A DNA stretch of 64,000 bases from Diphasiastrum complanatum (lineage: Eukaryota; Streptophyta; Lycopodiopsida; Lycopodiales; Lycopodiaceae), in contig CM055095.1 of assembly GCA_029204225.1 (NCBI GenBank), positions 62,229,910-62,293,909 on the forward strand. The letters are read 5' to 3'. The notes below the pieces were generated by a model. The model had not been told where the DNA came from and searched no databases. It saw only the letters and a list, made by a program, of their open reading frames with translations. Below, piece after piece: positions 21,118 to 61,248 of this stretch. A program made the translations under genes and the position numbers. Positions within the stretch are counted from its first letter, which is position 1, and every line of letters starts with the position of its first letter.

Positions 21118-23900
21118 TGAATGTTACTAAGTGGATGAACCAGAGTCGTCTTCTGTTGCAAAAAGTAGAGTTTCCAACAAAGAAGTTCTTGGCTACTCAT
21201 TTACAAACATATCTGAAAGATGTGCTTTATTTGTATATGTGAAATGGATAAATGCAGATTGATAGTTCAGATGAATGGCGAGGATCGTTGCAATCATTCC
21301 TTGAAGTCGAAGTTTTCATACGTGTTTGCATAATTATGCAAAGTTCAAAAGATTGTGATTCAACAAACTATTATTTAGCATCTCAACTATGTAGCTTTCT
21401 AGTGATACATAAAAAGTGAGACCAATGGAAAACATGTGCTTGGGTGTTGAAGCAAAATGTTTAAAGCATATTTGTGTAGAAGATACATTACTTTGTAAAC
21501 AAATGATCATTCGTGAGATTAAGACTATCAACAAGGACATCCCTTTGGGTTTCTTATTATATATGTTTAAAAAAAAAACAAAAACAAAAGAAGTCCTTAT
21601 TAGCTTTGTCACGCAGTAGCGGTAAGTTATTGTGATGATTTTCTAAAAGCTGGGTGTCACTCCTATGTGAGTTTGAGGCTTTGAACATCATAATGAGTGT
21701 TTTTTTTTTAATTCTTTTTATTTTTTAACCATTTGAATGGCAAAGCTTCTTGTGATATATATAAGTGAAATAATAAAGAAGCATAGATTTAATAACATCA
21801 CAAAAGCATTTAGACTTTAGGTTTGGCAAAAAGTGAATATGCAAATGAGTGGAGAGTTTGTAATATTACAATATCGTTAAGCATACGTGGCATAATTTGC
21901 TATAATATTATGGATGAACAAGACTTGACAATTGTTAGAATGCGGTACCTTGCTTCTTGATGGCAAAACTCTTTGGCATAGAGAGAGCTCTTGCGTGCTT
22001 ACCTAGTCAAAATTTTAAATCTCCATTGCAAAATTAGATTCTATTTCCCCTCGTAGCCTATAAATACAAACATGACAAAGTCGTAAAAAATGTATAAAAA
22101 AACAAAGTGGTCAACTTATGCTAGAAAACAAAACAAGAAAAAGCAATACATCAATGTACTTGTTATGTTAATCAAACATAGAATTTGGAGTTCAATTGAG
22201 TAGAATCTAAAGTACATATGACGACATTTCCAAGGCTTAATTCAAAGAATAACAAAACACTTGGAGCATTGAATTATGCGTGTTAAGTGTCCATAATTCT
22301 CTTTTCCATTCATTACAAAGTGTCTATTGTCATATTGTCATGTGCCACAACCACATAAAACAATTGCATACAATGGTCTTTTACATCTTTAGTTCAACAT
22401 TCTTTTGCTTTTGCCTATTTTTCTAAATTTGTGTTGATTATTGCCCCTCTTAGTGCGTTGAACGATGGATCCAATATTGCCTATAAATTTGTTCACCTCA
22501 AGTTCAAGTGCTGACAAAGATCTGGCACAATCCATTAAACAATCAATCAATTTCAAATGAAATTGGCCAATTGTAAATGCAACAAAATTCAAATGTTTAA
22601 AATTCAAAGGCATCTAGCTTCTCAGAATTGAATTTCAATAGATATGCAAGTAGAAGGTTAAAAAAGGGAAAAAATTGGCCATGTTCAAAAACAAGAGGAA
22701 AACAAGTAGTTCACATTGAAAGAGCTTAATATATGCTTTCAATGTACGTACAAACAAATTTGACTAGGTGTAGTCTATTTTGCTTTGGCATCATGAAGAT
22801 TTGTAAGAACAACATGTCACATCGGTTGAATTATGTGATTGATATCTTCATCATGAACTATAGAATGCAAAATGTGAAATTGTCAATATTTTGAGACCTT
22901 GAAGTAGTAAAATTTCACTTGTGCACCTTTTTAAAATAGTTTGGATGTAGCAAGAGCCAACATAAAAATTATGATATTGCAAATTTTTTGAAAAACTTCT
23001 AGAAATCATCTTCTTCAAAGAATTTGTCAAACTCATAGATTGAGTGGGCATCATCTCAAACTGTGTCATTGAATTGATAAAAGTAGTCAAGGTATAGGTG
23101 ATCTACTACGTACAAATCATAAATCCATCAATGTGTTAATACTGTGTTGTGTAAACTTTTTTTTTGTGCGACGATGCTAGAAGCTATCAATATTCACAAG
23201 ATGACCTAGCCAATTCCCTATTTTTGCGCAAGCTCCTAGTAGATCTAATATCCGTCGTCATGGCCAAGATTTGAGCCCTACTTACCAATTTTTCCTAGAG
23301 CACTTGTCCAACTCACATGGGATGGTAGACACTTTATGAATATTACATAGTGACCTTGTTGTGATATATTACATAAAGAACTTGTTGTGATATATTTTTA
23401 CTATCATATGACAAAGTCATGCAACAACATCATATGTTTAATACGAGGACCTTGTTTGGGTATATTCTTCTTTTGTCATTATCAAAGTACATTGCGATAG
23501 AATCATCTATCGAATTTGCACATCTATAAAACATGCAATCATATACAGGACACAAGAAGTTTAAGCATCTAGAATCTCTTACATGTCCCTTTGTGCACAT
23601 ACCAAGATCATAAATGATTCCTAGGTATTCCTTTGAGCACACATATAATATCATTAAATGGCAGGCCTTCATCGCCACAAGAATCATTCTTTTGCAACTC
23701 GGCTCGACCTAGAGGGAAATACCAACTACAAACTAAAGTGCTATTGATGCTGCTCTTCTCCTACTAACAATATTTTGGCCAGGATAGGGAGACAACAATA
23801 CAAACTAAAGTGCACTCTAGAACTAGCAACTTAGGTTTTTATTTCAAAATTTATAAAGCTAAAAATATCATGTCTTAGACTAATTGATTTCCAAGTAAGG
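21118..23900. other. Anonymous AT-rich DNA
   Basis: No coding frame with family resemblance, no RNA gene and no clear repeat boundaries on either strand. Homopolymer A/T runs are common. Confidence 0.6.
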
Positions 23901-23904
23901 ACTA

Positions 23905-24030
23905 GGTAGCGGGCATGAGCATAGCCGCTACCGTGTGTAGTAGGGTAGTCAGTACCTACTGAGTCGCGGAGGTGGTGAGGTAGGTACGACTACCTGCTAT
24001 ACGGTAGCTTGCCTGCTCAGGCCCGCTACC
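23905..24030. repeat. Foldback repeat (MITE-like)
   Basis: About 29-base terminal inverted repeats. The left arm at 23905-23933 begins GGTAGCGGGCATGAGCA. The right arm at 24002-24030 reads GGTAGCGGGCCTGAGCA on the minus strand. The centre, also rich in GTAG/CTAC, makes a ~126-bp element with no coding capacity. Confidence 0.6.
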
Positions 24031-24059
24031 GGACGTAATTATCATGTACAATTTTTTTG

Positions 24060-24230
24060 AATAGAGATGGTAGGAGGAGGAGAGAGGTGGAAGAGAGAGA
24101 GGAGGGAGGGAGGCGGAAGAGGGAGGAATAAGGAAGGCGGAAGAGAGAGAGAGGAGGGAGGGGGGCGGAAGAGAGAGAAATAAGGGAGGCGGAGGGAGGA
24201 GGATGGACGCGGGAGGGAGGCAGAAGAGTC

Positions 24231-24302
<72 letters not shown>

Positions 24303-24322
24303 CGGACTGCGGAAGAGAGACA
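24060..24322. repeat. Purine array and (GA)n microsatellite
   Basis: Imperfect GGAGG/GGCGGAAGAG array at 24060-24234, then a pure (GA)n of about 67 bp at 24235-24301. The long minus-strand Ser/Leu frames across it are only repeat translation. Confidence 0.9.
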
Positions 24323-24711
24323 CACACGGGTGGGTGTTGGCAGGTACTAGGTACTTGCCATTAAGGTAGGAAAATATGGCTCTAAACATGTGTTCAGAGC
24401 CAATTAAAAGCTGCCACATCATCAATATTAATGTACATGATAATTAAGATTTTATATATGGCAATGTTCACTAATCTTGTCATAAAATGGTAAATCACTA
24501 AAATTCAATTGAATTATCATGAAATTTATCATGTTCATATCAAAGTTTAGCAATGCATTTTTAATTCTTGACTATCAAATAGTTTAACTTTTTATCAAAA
24601 TATAATCAAAAAGCAACTCAAAATAAAAAATATTCTGAATTATGTGATAAATAAAAAATATTTTTAGTTGTCCAATAATTAATAGGGGATTTAGTTATAG
24701 ATTTTAGTGGG

Positions 24712-24824
24712 GGGGAAGGCCCTGCCTGAGGGCATTCCTTGCTGGGAGGGCCCTTGCCTGAGGGCGGGAGCCCTCGGGTAGGCCCCGACTAGCAAGGAAG
24801 GCCCGAGGGCTTCGGGCCTTCCCC
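24712..24824. repeat. GC-rich foldback element
   Basis: Inverted ends GGGGAAGGCCC (24712-24722) and GGGCCTTCCCC (24814-24824), with further internal pairing (ATTCCTTGCT against AGCAAGGAAG). This gives a ~113-bp GC-rich hairpin in AT-rich surroundings. Confidence 0.65.
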
Positions 24825-25269
24825 TACGTAATGCCATTGTGTGAAGGTTTTTTTTTTTTCATTTTTTGCCCGTACGATACGGGCTGTACGCGTGGACCAG
24901 TTTTTTTTTTTTTTTTTGCAAATTTTTTTACGTTTGTGGTGGAATGTGGATGTGGATAGCCAACGACGGGCTGCCACATAGCACATGCACATTCCACCGG
25001 AGAACGTGCATTCCACCGGAGAGAGAACGTGCATTCCACCAGAGAGAGGAGAGAGAATGACAAATTCCTAAGAGAGAAAAAATTGGATGGACATTATGCT
25101 CTAGGAGGTGGTCCCAAAATAGAAAGGACACCTGAGCACAAGGCATCAAGGTGATATAAAATTTAAACTACGTTCTTAAATTGTCTTCTCAATGCATGCT
25201 TGGTGGTTAGAAGCTAACCACCTACCCACCTACCATGCTATATGCAAAATTTTAACTCTGAAATTTATT
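24825..25269. other. Spacer with short tandem repeat
   Basis: Poly-T runs near 24848 and 24901. Three copies of a unit containing GTGCATTCCACC with GAGAGA extensions occur at about 24985-25055. No gene seen. Confidence 0.5.
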
Positions 25270-26535
25270 TGAACTTTAGGGACATTTACATTAATTTTCG
25301 CAAACCAGAAGCGGGGAGAGAGAGAGAGACAGAGAAGGTACGTTAATGTTCCCCCTGCTTTTCAACTACTCGCAAGATTTAGAGCGAGCATCCATTCTTA
25401 TGGCGAGAATGCACCTATGATATTGCGTGTTTTGTTCTTTCATGGTGTCGTCGTCTATTGTTTAGACATTCAACGAATGCTTAGAAAAGTGTTGGTGTCA
25501 ATAATTTTTCAACTCGCTTGTTTCAGCTTACCATGATCAGTTTCGATTTGATACGGAGTGGGAAAGAGATGCATATTTTACGTAAAATAGAAGATGTCTT
25601 CGATCTTTGAAAAAACTAGCAAATGTTTTTTTCATGATTGTTTGCAGCTTTAGTCTGGTGAAGCTTTGCGAAGGTTTTGTCATTGACGATGGTCCGGAAT
25701 TTAGCGCTAGTTTCACTGGCTCCTTCGAATTAGTGATTGCTGTTGAAGAAACGAAAGTTTCCTCGGTCATGAACTTGGTGAAATGCTTTTCCTCATTTTC
25801 CGTCATCTTCCAACTTCTCATTATCCTTTTCAGAAAAATATTCTGAGAGAGAGAGCGAGAATTGCAATAGAGTGCCATTATGCATTATGTAGTTGTTGCC
25901 GATAATTTTGTTCGCTTGCATTCTTTCTAGCTTTTTTTTCTCTTGTATAACAGATAATTTTAATGGAGCAGACTTTGGAAATATCATCGTATTGACCGTA
26001 ATGTTTTTGTAAGATTGATACTCGATTGCTTTTTTAAAGTCATTTCTACTTATTAAAGTCTTGTTAATAAACTAGAAGCCTTTCTGATTACATCTCGTTT
26101 GAGGTTGCAGTACTATTCCCTCAGCATCTATCGGTTAATGCTTCGAAGAATACTTTTAGCGACGTTTCTCCATGTTTCATTTTTCTTCACGATTCATGAT
26201 ATGAACCCGCTTCAAGCAACAAGATAGGCATGTCATTAGAGCAACAAGTTACGGCTAAACGTTTCAGCATGGTCGTTACTCGGTGACTCGTGAGTATGTT
26301 ATGGAGGCAAAATTTTGATATAGAGCTAGATAGCTCAATAGATGCATATATGCACACTCCAATATAATCTTTACATCATGGTGTTCTTGCGTTCATGGGG
26401 AATATGCATCGTGATGAGTCTTTTGTGTCTACGAGCATACGTCGGATTTTTTTAAGTAGTTCGTTCTTTCGGTTTTAGCAACTGAACGTTTTCCACGTTG
26501 ATAATCAGAGGCCACTACCTTTCAGCTGATAAGAA
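25270..26535 (+). promoter_or_regulatory. Upstream region of the MER3 gene
   Basis: 1.27 kb before the MER3 start codon, without recognisable protein. It should hold the promoter and 5' UTR. Short GA runs occur at 25316-25332 and 25845-25858. I cannot point to a specific TATA box or transcription start. The frame of the first ATG is closed upstream by TAA at 26530-26532. Confidence 0.4.
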
Positions 26536-55316
<28,781 letters not shown>

Positions 55317-55640
55317 GTATTGTGAAAGTCCCTCTCTTTTTTGTATCTGAGAATAAACTTGAAGTGAGAGTTTATCTAGGTATTTGTAATCTTGTGCATG
55401 TAAGTCTTAGAGTTGAAATCTAGTCCATGCATGTAGACGTCCTTTTTCGTTCTGCTCTTTGAAATTGGATATTCTGAAAGAGATTTCAGTTGATTCCCAT
55501 GATGTTCGTCATTTTTGATTATACTTTTACTTTTTTGATTAGATTTTACTTATATATCTCCTTAACTTTGATTTAGTAGTTATACTTAGCAACTTTTTCT
55601 TTACTGTTTGGAGACATTTCATACGCTCCCAATTGTACCA
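55317..55640 (+). other. Start of MER3 intron 6
   Basis: Non-coding intron sequence after donor GTATTG. Intron 6 continues to at least 64000. Confidence 0.7.
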
Positions 55641-55727
55641 TATACTTGACATGTAATTGTTTGTCTTATATGCCTTTCGGCATGGCATAAATTAAGCTTT
55701 CTTTCTTTCTTTCTTTCTTTCTTTCTC
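55641..55727 (+). mobile_element. LINE-3: short LINE 3' tail
   Basis: Ends with the hairpin ATGCC-TTTC-GGCAT, then GGCATAAATTAAGC and (TTTC)n at about 55697-55727. The layout is the same as LINE-2 and LINE-5 (hairpin, A-rich spacer, AAGC, TTTC tail), but the sequence differs, suggesting a related family. The 5' limit is uncertain. Confidence 0.5.
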
Positions 55728-56159
55728 AAGCCAATCTACTTGTCATTTCTCAAATAGTGACACAATGTTGTGCCTATGATGAAGGATGTGATGCTGGCGT
55801 CGTCGATGAGTATGATCATATGTAGTGCGTCTCTGTCTAGGAGGCCTGGTGGGACATGTAACTCTCATGATCGCCTGAGGCTGGTGGTGCGTCATTTCTG
55901 CGTCTTGGGTTTGGGAATGTCGTCGCAATCGCTGTTAGTCATGTTTGCATCAGAACACGATCTCCTGCGTGAGAAGAAGGATGTAATCTGGGACTGTGTC
56001 TAGGTGATTACCACAAAACTTTCCACCCTTCGATTCCTACCAAAGCTCAGCATGCGACTCAGAGGTTAGTAACATAGATAACCATTCTATTTACATTTCT
56101 TTTACAAGTGTCACCACAAGCCGGTGACCTAGCCATTTACAAATGTCACTACAGGCCGG
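55728..56159. other. Spacer in MER3 intron 6
   Basis: No gene recognised. A short tandem repeat with GCCGGTGACYWGGCCATTT occurs at 56119-56172. Confidence 0.5.
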
Positions 56160-57231
56160 TGACTAGGCCATTTCTGTATTTACAAGAAGTACATTTGTAA
56201 GTGAAACAGTAAACAACTGGGACAGGGAGTAAAAGCTGTAACAGCTCCTCTCGCAAGGTGCCCTGGAAGCGTCCAGTCTCAATAGCCAATTGATGTGAAG
56301 ATACTCGAAACTGGCCCAACAGAAACCGAAGCCCGTGAGATAGTCCTGAGGTGAGGTAGTGTGGCAAAGCTAGAAGATACTCGAAACTGACCCAACAGAA
56401 ACCGAAGCCCGTGAGATAGTCCTGAGGTGAGGTAGTGTGGCAAAGCTGGAAGTCCTACTGTGTCTAGCTCCAGAAAGTGTGTCCTGTAATAGTCGGGTTT
56501 GACCCCGAGCTGTCCCTGCCATGTCCGTCTCAGATATGCTCTATAAAGAAAGCGTCTACTGTACTCATGGGTGCCTGATGGAAGGTCTGTGATAGATATG
56601 CCAAGTGTGTCCAGTAGCTGGGAGGCCTGAGAGAACCACGATAGTCGATGTCCCTGGTCATAAAGGTGTCGTGATGAAGCAAGTGCCATCTGTATGTATC
56701 TCTGCTCATCTGTGGGTAACATCATGATACGCTGGATATATAGGATAAGCTGGAAGATGGCGGATAGCTGTATGGGTGGAACCGTGAACTCTCTGTCAGT
56801 ATAATCTGGTGTGGGACGGACGGCTTAGCCCGTATCATCCGAGATAACATGAGGACCTGCAATCGTGAAATATGGGCAGTGGGGTCACCAGTTTTGTGAA
56901 TGGGATGGATGATGTTGGTACACCAGGAGGAAGGGAAGCCGAAGACAACTCGGTTGAGCAAAGTGGCTAGGGTAGGTGATAGTGTGTCTGCAGCATGGAT
57001 TAGAAGTTCGGATTCAAGGTCATCAATATCACGGGTGCGACGGGTTTTCAGTCTCTTAATGGCTGTCAAGACCATGTTTGAGGTGAAGAAAGTGAAGGTA
57101 GTCGGCCGGGGAGAGATGGAGATGGGTGTGTTTGTGGGTACAATATATAAGGTAGTGGTGTATGTAGTCCAGGTATGAAGGTCAGTGAGGGGAGGAGGTA
57201 GTGGTAAGGAAGGAGTTACGAATGCAATCAC
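56160..57231 (-). pseudogene. LINE-4: internally deleted LINE ORF2
   Basis: Minus strand. 57231-56850 encodes the lead-in to LINE reverse transcriptase: AIKRLKTRRTRDIDDLESE, TLATLLNRVVFGFPSSW and IIHPIHKTGDPTAHISR. Downstream, 56725-56279 encodes the far C-terminal region (GHRLSWFSQASQLLDTLG, FLYRAYLRRTWQGQLGV, LSHGLRFLLGQFRVS). The RT palm and catalytic box between them are gone. A 75-bp tandem duplication (56296-56370 and 56371-56445) disrupts the C-terminus. It is homologous to LINE-5 (SSHQLAIE text). Confidence 0.82.
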
Positions 57232-57232
57232 A

Positions 57233-57640
57233 ACTGATCTAGAGCTAATCTATGAAAGCATCACATAAGCAAGACTTAACCCTAGAAAGCAGGAAAGAGG
57301 GATCAAGGAGACTAAAGAGAGAGATCATTATCATCAGCTGAGTAACAGATGACACAGACTCCCTACTTATAGCCTAGAGGAAGCCCTAAAAGGAAGCTTC
57401 CAGTGGTTAGGGCCCAACTGGGAGGGATAATAGTGTGCCCTCCAAGAAGGCCCCCACTCTCCAGTAATATGTCCAAATGTCCAAATAATGAATAATAAGG
57501 CCCAAGGCAAGGCCCAAGGCCAACCTTACAGTCTAAGTGTCAACAATGAGTAAAAAGGGGCCCAAGGCCTGCTTATGCATAAAGTAAAGTAAATGTAAAT
57601 GGACGTGGCGAATGTAATGAGCCGAGTCCATAACTCTCCC
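57233..57640 (-). repeat. Gypsy-5 3' LTR (putative)
   Basis: Lies after a minus-strand polypurine tract GGGGAGGGAGAG (about 57635-57648) and contains a good minus-strand TATA box GGCTATAAGTAGGGAG (57357-57372). Ends are approximate and no second LTR was found. Confidence 0.5.
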
Positions 57641-57900
57641 TCCCCGACACAAAAAAAAAGACCCCACTGCCGAAAAGAAACTGGATCAAACAGCAGCAAG
57701 CCTTGGTGCATCAACAACTAGAGCAACATCTAATGTAGAGGAATCAACAAGTCCAACAAGAGCACGAGCCTGATCTGCAAGTGATGGTGTATGATAAAAG
57801 ACATCAATAGGCTCCCATGTGGCCTCCTCAACAGGACGACCATCACACTGGACCAAAAACTGAATTTGTCGACGACATCAACTATGGTGAAGGCGAACCT
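57641..57900 (-). pseudogene. Gypsy-5 chromodomain
   Basis: Minus-strand translation RRQIQFLVQCDGRPVEEATW then EPIDVFYHTPSLADQARALV: the second half of a retrotransposon chromodomain (aromatic, QW-type and EATWEP signatures; one Trp is now Cys). It ends with a TAG shortly before the polypurine tract, as expected at the end of chromovirus pol. Confidence 0.75.
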
Positions 57901-58890
57901 GGTGAATGGCAGCTGGTAAGAAAGGGAATAGCTCAGGATCAACATCGTGGCGACGAAGGGAACATCTCGGCCGTGTCATATGAAACCAAGCAATATGGAA
58001 CAACCAGGAATGCCAAGGAACCAGAAGAAGATCAAGCAGCAACCAGGAATGCCAAGGTATCCGTAATGCCCAAGATAGTAGAGGATCAGCCCAAAAGATA
58101 GGGACATCATACCAAGGTATCCAAAAAGCCCAAGAAGGTAGAACTGCATCAGCAACGGGAAGCCAATAAGGAAGCTAGAAAAGTGATGGACACTCATCCC
58201 GAATAGCTGCATCATACACGTAACCATCAACCATATGTGCAAACTCAGTGATATAGGTGCCCCAAGAAAAGATAGCAGCATTAGAAGACCAGCACCAAGG
58301 AGTAGGAACATAAGCAGGATGACAGGCACGCTGTAATAGCATGGAAAAGCAAGCGATATGCTAGGAAACATGGAGCATAAAGAGATCATCTTGACAAAGG
58401 ATATCTAGAATGGAGAAATCACCAGCATGGTCAAAAACCCAAGGTATCCATAAGGCCCATGAATGAGAAGTAGCAATGGCACATGATGGTACCCTCAAGG
58501 CCCATATCACGAGAAGCACAGCATGCCAAAAGCTCCAGAAGGTCCAAGAAATCAATGTATCATCTAAAAAGACATGATGCATGAAAACAATAGCAACAAA
58601 TCTAGAAATGGTAGAGACCCCAACTGAAAAACTGTAGCCGAAATACTCATCCAGAAAGACCTCATATGGACATACGAATCCATCATAGGATGCAACAAAA
58701 ACGGATGGAGAATCGGATGACCCATCGAAATTGGCCGTAAGTGTAATCCCAAAGTACACACCAGGTGCACAAGTGAGGAATAGACGAAATGCACTGGAAC
58801 GAGGAACAGGATCCGCAGCATCAGTAGCAAGCATCAAAGCAATATCCACATGTAGCTGGAAATGAGTATCAAAGCATATATGAGCAACTG
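57901..58890 (-). pseudogene. Unrecognised Trp-rich frame upstream of the Gypsy-5 chromodomain
   Basis: One minus-strand frame of about 320 codons, broken only by TAG at 58361-58363 and near 58178, runs into the chromodomain frame through a TGA near 57882. It opens GLTVAHICFDTHFQLHVDIA. Its distal half is rich in Trp, with three copies of an SWA-x-x-IPW motif (SWALWIPW, SWAFWIPW, SWALRIPW) and a duplicated PWHSWL. I do not recognise it. It lacks integrase motifs where they would be expected. It could be a lineage-specific pol extension, an env-like or captured piece, or chance translation of a repetitive stretch. Confidence 0.4.
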
Positions 58891-59089
58891 TTAAGCCTAG
58901 TTCCTCTTAAAGGAAGTGGCTTGGTGTCGTGTGTAGTACAATGGCGAGTCGGGTCCGATCCAACTAGGAGCCTTGGAGATGGCTTCCTGCATTAAACTAG
59001 CATTCTAGAAACTCGTACAAAGCTTGCAAAAAACACCAAGAAATCTTAAACACATTCACACATCATTAGCAAACTACTATCATGCACAA
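58891..59089. other. Spacer
   Basis: Short non-coding stretch between Gypsy-5 and the LINE-5 tail. No gene seen. Confidence 0.5.
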
Positions 59090-59310
59090 GGAGGGAGTTG
59101 GAATAGAAGAGGAAGAAGAGAGGAGAATGGAGGGAGAGAGGGGAGAGAGAGGGAGTGGAGGAAGAAGAGTAGAAGGAGATGGGGAGAGAGGGGGAAGAGA
59201 GAAAGAGGAGAAAGATATGGGAAAAGGAGAGAAAGGAGAAAGAGAGAGAGGTGGAGGGAGATGGAGAGAGCCCAGAGAGAGAAAGGAAAGGAAGGAAGGA
59301 AGAAAGGAAG
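59090..59310 (-). repeat. Purine array forming the LINE-5 tail
   Basis: About 220 bp of degenerate GGAGAGA/GAAAGGA repeat on the + strand, i.e. CTTTCC on the minus strand. It starts exactly where LINE-5 ends (..TTAATAAAGC then TTCC repeats). Confidence 0.85.
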
Positions 59311-60726
59311 CTTTATTAACGTCTTTTGGGCACCTGTGGGTGCATAAGACCAAGTGGAAGCATCATCCATATGAGGACGTGGTCGTAAAATGCTATAAAC
59401 TAGTTACGAATGAAAATAGAACAAAGCAGAAGTGAAATAAGGCCACAACCCAGGCCAGGTATAACAGAAGAACTACAAAAAAAGTACCAATGCCCACAAC
59501 CCGGGCCAGGTGGAGAATAAGTACATATCAGCGAAAGTAAGTGTGAAGTGTCCGCTGAGTGGAGCGTACAGTGGGCCTTGATGGAGGCAAGTACTGACTA
59601 CATCTGGGCTTTTTCCGCGGTGGCACAGTGATAGGAATCTCATCATCGGAGTCATCAGCATGTGCTCGAGTCCGAAAGAAGCCAGTGAGAAGCAGCTGCT
59701 GGGAGTCTAACCCTAGGTGATCTGGTACAGGTAGATGAGACCGACGGAGAGTAAGCATCTCACGAACAAGAAGTCCCAAGCAACGAGCATCAGGATAGGA
59801 GACAAAACTGCGAAGAGAATGCGGGCCATCATGAAAGAGACAATAATACCTCCCCCATATCTCATAATACAACGGACATCTGAGGAGGAAATGGGCTTCA
59901 TGTTCCACCTCCTACAACGAGCACAAGCGACATAGACGACGCTCCCCGGGGATATCCCATGCACGTCTGGCCTCAATAGCAAGCTGATGAGAGGAAATGC
60001 GCAACTGCCCAAGACGATAGCGCAGGCCGAGTGATATACTACGCTGTGACCGCCACCAAATGGGTGGCAAGTATATGCAGAGGAGGATGGCCGTTGAAGA
60101 AGACCGTTAAGGATAATGAGACCATGTGCTTGAGCCAACCTCAGAAGCTGTTCCCCAAAATGAGTAACCGTCGCTGATGAGTCCTGAGAATAACGGGCAT
60201 AAGAGGTATCCAACGGATGAAGAGAGAGGGGAGCGGCTGTGCATGCGTTAAAGTCCCCTGCAAGCAATATTTAACCCTGTAGAGAGAGTCTAGCAACGCC
60301 GTCAGAAAGGGCCTGAAAAGGATCACCTCCCAAATCCATAAACACTGAAGTGTGGGGAGGAAAGTAGCACACTGCAACAAACAAGTCCTGGTCCAGCCCC
60401 AAGAAGGATGCAGTAATCTGAAGCCACAAGTCATGGCCATAAGTATCCTGAGACACCAACCAAATAGGAGTGTACATTGACCTGTACAAACATGCAACTC
60501 CACCAGAGGCCCAAAGTATCCTGCCCTGTAGCATAGGTTGTGGAGCAGAAATCCACTGAAAACCAGAAATGTGCGGAAGTGGGTGTGTGGAAGACTCATA
60601 TGTCTCTCCAGTATATAGAAACTCAGCCGAACACAGATAGGTGTCAAGATTAGCCGCTGTAGAAGAGGTGGAGAGGCCACCGCAATTCCCTTTAAATAGG
60701 AGTGAGAGTGGAACCTCCTCATCCAT
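59311..60726 (-). mobile_element. LINE-5: LINE with endonuclease and C-terminus, RT deleted
   Basis: Minus-strand LINE. 60726-60130 encodes an APE-type endonuclease, which nicks target DNA (GGVACLYRSMYTPIWLVSQD, FVAVCYFPPHTSVF, ILLAGDFNA), with one TAA at 60268-60270. At about 60070 it jumps to the C-terminal region: RSISLGLRYRLGQLRISSHQ and a zinc-binding CRLC to HFLLRCPLYY block, with a stop and frame change near 59905, ending at 59528. The whole reverse transcriptase is missing. The 3' UTR (59527-59311) ends in hairpin GCACCCACAGGTGC, ACGTTAATAAAGC and a pyrimidine tail. Confidence 0.85.
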
Positions 60727-61248
60727 TAGCTACTAAAGTTCCATAAGGATCACAATCTTGACCGTCCGAATCACTTTGTGTTTCTTGGGGACAAGTTGTG
60801 TATCCTAACTTAGGAACTTGCAAAATATTTTATTTAAATATTAGTGCACATGGCACTTTCTAGCCTAAAGGCCCAATGTTGGACTTATATGCGCAGAATG
60901 CCAACTGGTTGCCTGATCCTAATACTTCCGACTCTCTACCACATTCATGTAGCTTTTGGGCTTACTGTAGGAGCCCTTTGCCGACTTTTAGAATATTCCA
61001 TGCCGTTTCCAGAATCGGGCAACATTCTGCCACGACCAAATAGGTGCCAGTCCCATGGCACTGCCTCTGACTGATCTTTGGGATGGTAGCGTTTGTTGAT
61101 GATGAGTCGATGGCGTTCTCACAATTGTAGAGAGCATAGGTATATATTTTTGTTTTGCCCCAGGAAAAGCTTAGATAAGTGTTTGCTTACGTAAAACTTG
61201 ATGCTTTATTGATGGACGGTGTTGCAAGAACCCGGACTTGCCCGATTT
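60727..61248. other. Spacer
   Basis: No gene recognised between LINE-5 and the unassigned frame at 61249. It may include the start of the Copia-6 LTR. Confidence 0.4.

Noticed and set aside
21118-23900. Additional upstream exons of MER3 or another host gene
   Set aside because: The N-terminus already matches family starts at 26536, with a stop just upstream, and no coding blocks with splice sites were recognised here.
59024-59435. Frames rich in Glu/Arg/Gly on + and Leu/Ser/Pro on -
   Set aside because: They cover the degenerate purine tail of LINE-5 and have no independent support.
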